NCBI GenBank assembly: GCA_020444175.1
Contig: JAHLLM010000050.1
Coordinates: 1 to 38,704 of the forward strand
DNA: 38,704 bases
Origin: Desulfobulbaceae bacterium
GTDB lineage: Bacteria > Desulfobacterota > Desulfobulbia > Desulfobulbales > SURF-16
Direction: 5' to 3'
The position numbers and the translations under genes were made by a program. Below, in pieces: positions 8,304-15,357 of this stretch; positions within the stretch are counted from its first letter, which is position 1, and each line of letters begins with the position of its first letter. Below the pieces are notes generated by a model. It saw only the letters and a list, made by a program, of their open reading frames with translations, did no database searches and was not told the origin of the DNA.

Positions 8304-9689
8304 GTGCATTCAGGGCAAATGGCAGAGAGTTTGAACATGTTACACAAGCACCTTTCCGCGTGTGTTGTAGCCGGAACCCAGAGCAATTGCGGCAAAACAA
8401 CCCTCACCCTGGGACTCATGGCGGCATTGCGCTCACGGGGGATGGAGGTACAACCCTTTAAATGCGGTCCTGACTTTATCGATCCGACCCTGCACAGCTA
8501 TGTTTGTGGGAGACCCTCCCGTAATCTGGACCTGCGCATGTGTGATGCGGATTTTGTCCGGCAATGTTTTTTGCAGCAGAGCAGACTTGCTGATATTTCC
8601 ATTGTTGAGGGCGTTATGGGGATGTACGACGGTGGTGAGGCGAGTTCCGCTTCCCTTGCTGCCAGATTGTCGCTGCCGGTTATCCTGGTGGTTGATGTGC
8701 GTTCAGCCGCCGAGAGTATTGCTGCTGTGGTCAAGGGTTTTGAGTCCCTGCAGCCAGGACTGATCGGAGGCGTGATTTTTAACCGGGTCGGCAGCAGTCG
8801 CCATGAGGAGCTTATTGCCGCAAGCGTCCGGCGGCATTGTGGTTCATCCGTTCTGGGGTTTTTTCCGCGAGATGTTGATTGTGACCTGCCCAGTCGCCAT
8901 CTCGGCCTTTTTATGGCAGATGATTCCGTGCTTGATGACCGGAAGCTTGCCGGGCTTGCAGGTCGGATAGAAGAATATATTGACCTGGACCATATATTAG
9001 AACTGGCTGCCTTCCGGGAGTATCCACGCCTGACTGCTGAAAGTAATATTTGCCGAGATGCACAGACCGTCCGAGTGCGTATCGGCGTTGCCCGGGACAG
9101 GGCATTTTGTTTTTATTATGAGGATAATCTTGATATTTTCCGGCAGTGCGGGGCTGAGCTTGTCTTTTTCAGTCCTCTTGTGGATAAAAAACTTCCCGAA
9201 AACATTGATGCCGTCTATCTGGGGGGGGGATATCCCGAGCTTTACGCCAAAGAGCTTTCCGAAAATTTTGCCATGAAGAAGGCCCTGTACGACTGGTCGG
9301 TTTCCGGCCGTGCCCTTTATGCCGAGTGCGGTGGCTTCATGTATCTGTGCCGGGATATTCACGTTGAAAACGAACTTTTCCCCATGGTGGGTGTGTTTCC
9401 GGTGTCTGCTCAGATGAAGAAAAGGCTGAGTCAACTGGGTTACCGCCAGGCCCGGGTGATGCAATCTTCTTTCTGGGGACCGGGCGGAACAGTGCTGCGA
9501 GGGCATGAGTTCCACTATTCTGATATTGAAGAAATGCCCCCATCTATTGAACGGATGTACCATCTGGATAATGGTCGCCGGGAAGGATACCGAAAGGACA
9601 ACACTCTGGGGGGCTACCTTCACCTTCATTTTGGCTCCAGCAGAGAGGCGGTCCTTTCATTTATTGATTTTTGCTGCAAAAAAAGCTGA
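8304..9689 (+). CDS. cbiA: Cobyrinate a,c-diamide synthase
   Basis: The protein (461 residues from the GTG at 8304) has the P-loop-like start VVAGTQSNCGKTTLTLGL, then PFKCGPDFIDPTLH and VEGVMGMYDG, typical of the N-terminal dethiobiotin-synthetase-like domain. The C-terminal class I glutamine amidotransferase domain includes YLGGGYPELYA, the nucleophile motif ALYAECGGFMYL and a late HLHFGSS. It amidates the a and c carboxylates of (cobalt-)cobyrinate using glutamine and ATP. GTG 8304 directly abuts the nikR stop; ATG at 8319 or 8337 are possible alternative starts. It is cotranscribed with nikR and probably with cbiC and cbiD. Confidence 0.95.
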   Translation: MHSGQMAESLNMLHKHLSACVVAGTQSNCGKTTLTLGLMAALRSRGMEVQPFKCGPDFIDPTLHSYVCGRPSRNLDLRMCDADFVRQCFLQQSRLADISIVEGVMGMYDGGEASSASLAARLSLPVILVVDVRSAAESIAAVVKGFESLQPGLIGGVIFNRVGSSRHEELIAASVRRHCGSSVLGFFPRDVDCDLPSRHLGLFMADDSVLDDRKLAGLAGRIEEYIDLDHILELAAFREYPRLTAESNICRDAQTVRVRIGVARDRAFCFYYEDNLDIFRQCGAELVFFSPLVDKKLPENIDAVYLGGGYPELYAKELSENFAMKKALYDWSVSGRALYAECGGFMYLCRDIHVENELFPMVGVFPVSAQMKKRLSQLGYRQARVMQSSFWGPGGTVLRGHEFHYSDIEEMPPSIERMYHLDNGRREGYRKDNTLGGYLHLHFGSSREAVLSFIDFCCKKS

Positions 9690-9748
9690 GAAAGAGTTTA
9701 TTCGGCCGGTTTATCTACAGAAGATTGATAATCTCGCAAAAAAGTCCG

Positions 9749-9840
9749 AAGCTGACCATTTGCCAACGTAATATCAGCACGTTACATGCGCTGCGGCGGC
9801 GGTTGAGCGATTTTTTACCCTCTAGGGCACAAATGAGAAA
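9749..9840 (+). repeat. Diverged cobalamin-cluster repeat, copy A
   Basis: Lies between cbiA and cbiC. The core 9753-9810 aligns with 24381-24438 at roughly three-quarters identity without gaps, and looser similarity continues to 9840. A shared reading frame gives KLTIxQxNIxxLxAxRRR in both copies; here the frame stays open to a TAA at 9845-9847, with a possible TTG start at 9725 (40 codons). The copies share three synonymous differences (AAG/AAA, CTG/TTG, ATT/ATC). Whether this is a peptide gene, an RNA element or a mobile remnant is not settled. Confidence 0.6.
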
Positions 9841-9865
9841 CCGTTAAAATTAAGAGAGAACACGT

Positions 9866-10501
9866 ATGCATAAAATAACTCTGCAGAATATCAAGCCTGC
9901 AGACATAGAGGCCGAAAGTTTCCGTATTATAGAAGAGGAACTTGGCTCCCATTCCTTTACAGATGAAGAATTTGCCATAGTCAGACGGGTGATTCACGCC
10001 ACCGGTGATTTTAGTTTTGCGGAGAATGTAAAGATTCACAGGCAGGCGATATCGGCGGGACTGCGCGCCATACGCTCTGGGAAAAATATTTTGACAGATG
10101 TACAAATGGTTGCGAGCGGTATAAGTAAAAGTATGCTTGCCCACTGGGGAGGGCGAGTTGTTACAAAAATTGCTGATCCGCAAACGGCGCACCGGGCTCA
10201 GGCACAGGGCTCAACACGTTCCGAAGCCGCCATGGAACTTGCTGCGGGTGATGACATCGGCATTGTGGCAATTGGCAATGCGCCCACGGCACTGCTTAAG
10301 GTCATGGAGATGATTGGGGCAGGAACCTTTGCTCCGGATCTTGTAATCGGTGTTCCGGTGGGCTTTGTCAATGCTGCGGAGTCAAAAGCGATCCTGGTCT
10401 CCAAGGATTTTCCCCTTATAACATCCCTGGGAAGAAAGGGCGGAAGTCCTGTTGCCGCCGCCATTGTCAATGCCTTACTTCGTCTTGCCGGGAAAAAATG
10501 A
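9866..10501 (+). CDS. cbiC: (Cobalt-)precorrin-8 methylmutase
   Basis: At 211 residues it matches the CbiC/CobH family throughout: IRRVIHATGDF-like (here VRRVIHATGDFSFAENV), NILTDVQMVASGI, and the C-terminal VIGVPVGFVNAAESKAIL and PLITSLGRKGGSPVAAAIVNALL. The conserved His in HATGD is the proposed catalytic acid. The enzyme moves the C11 methyl group to C12, forming (cobalt-)cobyrinate, the substrate of CbiA encoded just upstream. The stop overlaps the cbiD start by 4 bases (ATGA), implying translational coupling. A diverged repeat precedes the gene. Confidence 0.96.
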   Translation: MHKITLQNIKPADIEAESFRIIEEELGSHSFTDEEFAIVRRVIHATGDFSFAENVKIHRQAISAGLRAIRSGKNILTDVQMVASGISKSMLAHWGGRVVTKIADPQTAHRAQAQGSTRSEAAMELAAGDDIGIVAIGNAPTALLKVMEMIGAGTFAPDLVIGVPVGFVNAAESKAILVSKDFPLITSLGRKGGSPVAAAIVNALLRLAGKK

Positions 10502-11598
10502 AGAATGGCAAAAGAAAAAAAAAATTGCGTTCAGGCTTTACCACCGGGGCATGTGCGGCAGCGGCCGCAAAAGCGGCAACGATTCTTCTTTTGACATCTG
10601 TCTGCCCTCGGCAGGTCGATATCCCTTTTCCGGACGGCAAACGTTTTTCCTTTCAAGTCTATAAGCATTCCTTGTCCTTGGGCACAGCACATGCCTCTAT
10701 AATCAAAGATGCCGGAGATGATCCTGATGTGACAAACGGCGCTGAAATCTGTGCCCAGGTTTGTATTGAGCACAGTGCGGATCAAACCACAGGGACTGTG
10801 CATATTCACGGAGGTGTTGGGGTGGGCAGGGTGACAAAGCCCGGACTTGCCGCAGCGGTTGGAGGCGCGGCCATTAACCCTGTTCCCTGTCAGATGATCC
10901 GAGCTGCGGTGCTGGAGGCAACCCGGGAACATGCCAGGCATTTTTGCCATGAAATTATCGAGGTCACCATCTCGATCCCTGAAGGTGAGCGGCTGGCAGA
11001 AAAAACTCTCAACAACAGGCTTGGTATTGTCGGTGGCTTGTCGATTCTCGGAACAACGGGCATAGTGCGACCCATTTCGGCAAGCGCCTGGACTGCAACC
11101 ATAACCGCGTCCATGGATGTGGCAAAAGAAGCAGGCCTCAGAGAAATAGTCCTGTCCACCGGGCGTACTTCGGAAAAAGCCGTGCAGAAGATGCTTTCTT
11201 TACCTGAAGAAGCTTATGCCATGATGGGTGACTATCTGGAGTTTTCCCTGTTGGAGGCCGCTGCCCATGATTTTCAACGTATTCATCTGGCTGCCATGTG
11301 GGCCAAGGTGCTGAAAGCTGCCATGAAAATTCCCCAGACCCATGTCAGCCATGGGGCTCTTGAGGTTGATGCCGGTATCGATTTTTTGAGAAAAAACGAC
11401 GTTGAACCGTCATTGTGTAAAAAATTGAAAGGCTCAAACACGGCACGGGAAATATATTTCCGGCTGCTTGATCTTGGTAGAAAGGATGTTGTCACAATGG
11501 TGTGTCTGCAGGCAAAATCCTATGCAGAAAGAACTTCCGGCCTGCCAGTCACTGTCTATCTCGTTGACAGTGACATGGCGGTTGCGGAAGAGGTGTAG
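10498..11598 (+). CDS. cbiD: Cobalt-precorrin-5B C1-methyltransferase
   Basis: A 366-residue protein with the CbiD hallmarks RSGFTTGACAAAAAKAA near the N-terminus, GVGRVTKPGLAAAVGGAAINPVP, NNRLGIVGGLSILGTTGIVRPIS and a later LSTGRTSE. It methylates C1 of cobalt-precorrin-5B using SAM and is specific to the anaerobic (early cobalt insertion) route, so it helps fix the pathway type. It overlaps cbiC by ATGA and ends the nikR-cbiA-cbiC-cbiD block. Confidence 0.96.
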   Translation: MKNGKRKKKLRSGFTTGACAAAAAKAATILLLTSVCPRQVDIPFPDGKRFSFQVYKHSLSLGTAHASIIKDAGDDPDVTNGAEICAQVCIEHSADQTTGTVHIHGGVGVGRVTKPGLAAAVGGAAINPVPCQMIRAAVLEATREHARHFCHEIIEVTISIPEGERLAEKTLNNRLGIVGGLSILGTTGIVRPISASAWTATITASMDVAKEAGLREIVLSTGRTSEKAVQKMLSLPEEAYAMMGDYLEFSLLEAAAHDFQRIHLAAMWAKVLKAAMKIPQTHVSHGALEVDAGIDFLRKNDVEPSLCKKLKGSNTAREIYFRLLDLGRKDVVTMVCLQAKSYAERTSGLPVTVYLVDSDMAVAEEV

Positions 11599-11658
11599 CT
11601 CTGAATCCTTTTTTCCCGAGTGAGGAGCTGTGCAGAAACGAGACGGTTTAAAAGTTTG

Positions 11659-12009
11659 CTAGGTGAACTTGCCTTTAAACATAAAAAAGACTGCGCCAAC
11701 CAGGCAAAGTCCCGCCCACAGATAATCCAATTTTAATGGTTCTTTGAGATACATGACAGAGAAGGGAATAAATACCGTCAGAGTTATGACCTCTTGTATT
11801 ATCTTGAGCTGCCCGACACTGAGGACTGTATAACCAATACGATTAGCCGGTACCTGAAACATATATTCCACAAGGGCAATTCCCCAACTCGTCAATGCTG
11901 CTATTATCCACAGCTTATTGTTCAACTCTTTGAGATGAGCGTACCAGGCAAATGTCATAAAGATATTGCTGCAAACAAGAAGAAGAATTGATATCAAAAT
12001 TGGATGCAT
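11659..12009 (-). CDS. DUF486 / DMT-superfamily small membrane protein
   Basis: A 116-residue protein with four predicted transmembrane helices, similar to half of a drug/metabolite transporter. The central SWGIALVEYMFQVPANRIGYTVLSVGQLKIIQEVITLTVF is strongly typical of the DUF486 family. It sits alone between converging cbiD and the divergent TerC gene. No ribosome binding site is evident upstream of the ATG. Transport substrate is unknown. Confidence 0.85.
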   Translation of the reverse strand: MHPILISILLLVCSNIFMTFAWYAHLKELNNKLWIIAALTSWGIALVEYMFQVPANRIGYTVLSVGQLKIIQEVITLTVFIPFSVMYLKEPLKLDYLWAGLCLVGAVFFMFKGKFT

Positions 12010-12172
12010 AGGCGATCAATACTATGTTCAGTTCATATTGCCGAAGATATGAAATTTATGATGTTGGCAATGGATGGGACTTTGTACTTGTTTTGACTTT
12101 GATTTGGCAAGTTAAAATTGAAGTAATTTGAATGAAATCTCAAATGAAAAGAGGACGCATTTAGGAAAGACT

Positions 12173-12919
12173 ATGGATTTTTTAACAGACCCGCAAATCT
12201 GGCTTGCACTCTTGACCTTGACCGCTCTTGAGATTGTGCTGGGAATCGATAACATCATCTTTATCGCCATTCTAACCGGGAAACTGCCGGAGAACCAGCA
12301 GGCAAAGGGGCGCTCCATCGGTCTGCTGCTGGCCATGATTACCCGGATCGCCTTGCTCTTTTCTATTACACTGCTCATGGAGCTTACGGAACCGCTCTTT
12401 ATGGTGCTCAAAAGCGGTATTTCAGGACGGGACCTTATACTGATCTGCGGCGGACTGTTTCTGCTTGGCAAGAGTACTCTGGAGATCCATGACAACCTGG
12501 AAGGTGTCGAGGAGGAACACGGCGTAACGGTGAAGCAGGCCTCTTTTTTGTCAGTGATTATACAGATTATGATCCTGGATATTGTCTTTTCACTGGATTC
12601 TGTTATCACCGCAGTCGGCCTGTCGGATCATCTCGCGGTCATGGTCTGCGCCATCGTTATTGCCATCGGAGTGATGCTCTTTCTTGCCGCTCCAATCAGC
12701 AGCTTCGTGGAAGAGCATCCCACTCTCAAAATTCTGGCCCTCAGCTTCCTTCTCCTTATTGGCTTTACTCTTGTTGGTGAAGGTTTCGAGCTTCATATCC
12801 CCAAAGGCTACATTTATTTTGCCATGGCTTTTTCCGTTTTTGTAGAATTCCTGAATATGAAGCTCAGAAAACGCAAGACCGAACCAGTGAAACTGCGCCA
12901 CTCTTCCGCGCAGGGTTAG
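12173..12919 (+). CDS. TerC-family integral membrane protein
   Basis: From the ATG at 12173 the protein has 248 residues and about seven hydrophobic segments. The motif LTALEIVLGIDNIIFIAIL and a second IMILDIVFSLDSVITAVGL are the paired acidic transmembrane motifs of TerC proteins, whose members are linked to tellurite resistance, manganese export and metal loading of secreted proteins. AGGA lies about 7 bases before 12173; an in-frame TTG at 12128 adds 15 weakly convincing residues. Metal specificity cannot be read from the sequence. Confidence 0.9.
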   Translation: MDFLTDPQIWLALLTLTALEIVLGIDNIIFIAILTGKLPENQQAKGRSIGLLLAMITRIALLFSITLLMELTEPLFMVLKSGISGRDLILICGGLFLLGKSTLEIHDNLEGVEEEHGVTVKQASFLSVIIQIMILDIVFSLDSVITAVGLSDHLAVMVCAIVIAIGVMLFLAAPISSFVEEHPTLKILALSFLLLIGFTLVGEGFELHIPKGYIYFAMAFSVFVEFLNMKLRKRKTEPVKLRHSSAQG

Positions 12920-12996
12920 TGTCGTGTCAAGCTTCAATGATCATGTAGGTCGCCATACCCATGGAGACTCTTCAGTGTCGGGAAGGGTTTTCCAAC

Positions 12997-13293
12997 CTAC
13001 TGCATCTTTCTGCCCAGATACTTTTCGAAATTTTCTTTGTAATCTGCGAAATGTTCTTCCAGCATTTTTTTGTATTCATCCATGAAATAGTCAAATACTT
13101 TTTCTTTTTTTGACTCAAAATCCTGGGCTGATTCTGATCCGGAGGCAACCAGAAATATATTAAATCGTGCCGCGGCATACAAAAAAGTCGCACTGACCTT
13201 GCCTGGCTCTCCATCTTTACTCTGCTGGTTGGCTAAATTGATATAGGCATCGGCCATTTCATAAAATTGTTTATCTTTTTCTGTGTTGCTCAT
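12997..13293 (-). CDS. DUF3144 family small protein
   Basis: From the ATG at 13293 (AGGAG about 7 bases upstream) the product has 98 residues. FYEMADAYINLANQQ followed by VSATFLYAAARFNIFLVA and a C-terminal helical YKKMLEEHFADYKENFEKYL is the DUF3144 pattern. The open frame extends upstream to 13455, but that part looks non-coding and has no ribosome binding site. Soluble, helical, function unknown. It converges with the TerC gene. Confidence 0.85.
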   Translation of the reverse strand: MSNTEKDKQFYEMADAYINLANQQSKDGEPGKVSATFLYAAARFNIFLVASGSESAQDFESKKEKVFDYFMDEYKKMLEEHFADYKENFEKYLGRKMQ

Positions 13294-13387
13294 TGTTTCT
13301 CCTGTTGATGATAAGTTGATCAATAGTTTTCTGATATCTACTCTAATCAGAAATGGTTGACAAGGAAGTTGTACCGGCCGGCAGCAG

Positions 13388-13495
13388 ATGGCAGATGCGA
13401 AAGAAAACTCTCTCCATAGCGGACTCCATGACGCTCTTGAATCCCTGCAGCACAAAATACAGAAGTATGATTTGCGAATCCCGGATTCAGATTAA
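13388..13495 (+). CDS. Possible 35-residue small protein
   Basis: An ATG frame encoding MADAKENSLHSGLHDALESL and 15 further residues lies in the 240-base gap between the DUF3144 and LOG genes, antisense to both. Its composition is protein-like and helical, and a stop precedes the ATG in frame. No good ribosome binding site is seen, so this may be chance. Confidence 0.22.
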   Translation: MADAKENSLHSGLHDALESLQHKIQKYDLRIPDSD

Positions 13496-13532
13496 TGTTC
13501 AGGTAAAAGGGCCGATGGCCGTTATGATCGAT

Positions 13533-14426
13533 TTATTCAGGCAAATGTCCGGGTTTGGGCGCCATCATGGGCTTGGCATCAACGCTTTGAGAAAATTCGT
13601 ATAAGGACGGATCTTCGATAGTGTGAGGGTCATAGATAATGTCAATTTTTGATCTGATATCTTTTTGCCAGAGATCGTAATGTCCGGCAAATGTATTGAC
13701 TATGTCCTCAATGTTGTCAGTAAATTTGACGAGCTGCAGATCTGCCTCGCTGATTAGCGGCACGCCGCCTTGTTCAAGCCTGTCGTAGTAAAGGATTTTA
13801 TTGAGAACCTCCATGAATTCTTTCCACATGGGATGAGCCAGTATGGGAAAGTCTGACTCAATGTGCTTGACCTGCTTTAATTGAAGAAGATAGAGCATCT
13901 CAAGTGCCGTTCCCATACCTCCCTGGGCGCAATAGGCACCTTTAATCTGGCTGACAAAGGCCTGGAGACGAGTGGAGAAATTTTCATGCTTGGTGGTGAT
14001 GTGGGTGATGCCGTTTCCACTTTCAAAGGGCAGACTGATCAGGATGCCGATATTGTCGGCGTGCGTTTCTTCGCCGTTTTTCGCTCGAGCCGCCCTGGCT
14101 TTTTCCAGACCCTCATTGGCTGACTGCATGATGCCGGGACCCCCGCCGGTCACCACACCGATCTGGCGGGCCAGGACGATTGCCTTGGTAAGTGCGGAAA
14201 CAAACTGAAACTCGCTTGAGTTTTTTTCCGTTCGCGCACTGCCGAATATGGCGATCCTGAAGTGCGCCACGAGATCGAATTTCTCTTTGCGCTGCAGCTG
14301 CTGTTCGAAAATCAGCCTGGCCTGCTTCAGGCGCGTGATGGCTGTGATAAAATCTTCCAGGCGGAATGTTTGTCTCTGTTCAGCCTTTTTAATCTCGGCA
14401 ATGGATTTCAGTCGTGAGTGTGTCAT
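13533..14426 (-). CDS. LOG-family (lysine-decarboxylase-like fold) protein
   Basis: About 297 residues. Contains VVTGGGPGIMQSANEGLEKA, and later GAYCAQGGMGTALEMLYLLQLKQV, which correspond to the phosphate-binding GGGxGxM and the PGGxGTxxE motif of Lonely Guy proteins; the proline is replaced by glutamine here (AQGGMGTALE). Family members hydrolyse nucleoside monophosphates (for example cytokinin nucleotides or AMP) to a base and ribose 5-phosphate. The N-terminal extension of about 95 residues is longer than in minimal LOGs. ATG 14426 is chosen over TTG 14438; neither has a strong ribosome binding site. Confidence 0.82.
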   Translation of the reverse strand: MTHSRLKSIAEIKKAEQRQTFRLEDFITAITRLKQARLIFEQQLQRKEKFDLVAHFRIAIFGSARTEKNSSEFQFVSALTKAIVLARQIGVVTGGGPGIMQSANEGLEKARAARAKNGEETHADNIGILISLPFESGNGITHITTKHENFSTRLQAFVSQIKGAYCAQGGMGTALEMLYLLQLKQVKHIESDFPILAHPMWKEFMEVLNKILYYDRLEQGGVPLISEADLQLVKFTDNIEDIVNTFAGHYDLWQKDIRSKIDIIYDPHTIEDPSLYEFSQSVDAKPMMAPKPGHLPE

Positions 14427-14496
14427 GGTTGTTTTCAAATTGATGATGTAAAGAAGTGGCTGTCGGCTTCTGCAGGAATGAAGTTGTGTTTTACAG

Positions 14497-15318
14497 TTAA
14501 CGTATGCCGGGCTTTTTTTTGCGCATTTTGCCGATGCGGTTGATGAAGCGCAGCATCACCTCAAAATACATCTTTCCGGTAATATCCATGATGTTGTTGT
14601 GTCCAGCCCCGGGGACGCACTGGAATTCTTTCTGCGAAGCAGGGCTTTCCATCTGCAGCTCGGAGGCGTTATTGAGATTGATAATATCATCGAGCTGACC
14701 GTGGATAATATAAGTAGGCAGGGAAATGGTGCGGATTTTATCGATATTATGAAAGCAGTCATCTTCTGAAATGCCTGAAGAGGTGACATCGAAGCCGATT
14801 GCCTGAAGCACCGGCAGGGTAAAGGCAAAGGCACTGTCAAGCAGAAGTGCTTTAATTTCTTGTGGATAAGATGCTGCAAGTTCAATGGCTGGAGCGCTGC
14901 CCAGTGAGCGGCCCATGACCAGGAGTTTGCCGCTGTATTGCAACGTGTCTAGTTTTTCCATGACCGCAGCCAGGATCAAATGCGCATCTTCAATCATATG
15001 GGTAGCCGATGGCCTGCCGCTGCTCCTGCCATATCCCCGGTATTCCGCAGCAATAAATGAAAGGCCATGTTCGTTATAAACCGGACCCAGGTCATCATAA
15101 TCCGCAACAATCTCTCCGTTGCCATGGAAAAAAAGAATGAGCGGAGCATTTTTGTCTGCCGCGAGATAATAACGGATATGAAGGGCTGCTCCATCAATCT
15201 GGAGGAGTTCATCTTCGGCATTTGCGCTTGGCGATCCGGCTTCATCGGCTCTTGGATAAAACATGAAGGAGGATATGAGGGTCGTGTCGAGTTTTTCGTA
15301 TGTGTATTTTGATTTCAT
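14497..15318 (-). CDS. Alpha/beta hydrolase (serine hydrolase)
   Basis: A 273-residue cytoplasmic hydrolase. LILFFHGNGE provides the oxyanion region, GRSLGS the nucleophile elbow with Ser138, HGQLDD the acid (Asp210 or 211) and GAGHNN the catalytic His240. It resembles the BEM46/YtmA-like esterase or lipase-like group. The C-terminus is very basic (GKMRKKKPGIR). The gene lies upstream of and codirectional with the LOG gene, with a 70-base gap. Substrate unknown. Confidence 0.87.
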   Translation of the reverse strand: MKSKYTYEKLDTTLISSFMFYPRADEAGSPSANAEDELLQIDGAALHIRYYLAADKNAPLILFFHGNGEIVADYDDLGPVYNEHGLSFIAAEYRGYGRSSGRPSATHMIEDAHLILAAVMEKLDTLQYSGKLLVMGRSLGSAPAIELAASYPQEIKALLLDSAFAFTLPVLQAIGFDVTSSGISEDDCFHNIDKIRTISLPTYIIHGQLDDIINLNNASELQMESPASQKEFQCVPGAGHNNIMDITGKMYFEVMLRFINRIGKMRKKKPGIR

Positions 15319-15357
15319 GCGGTCGTTTTTTCCTTATTCGTTATTGGGCATTCAATT

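Noticed and set aside
8997-9629. A 210-codon open frame on the minus strand
   Set aside because: It lies wholly antisense to cbiA, whose catalytic motifs are in that stretch, and its translation has no recognisable family features.
13294-13455. N-terminal extension of the DUF3144 gene to 13455
   Set aside because: The extra residues are Cys/Arg-rich and unlike the family; the ATG at 13293 has AGGAG in the right place.
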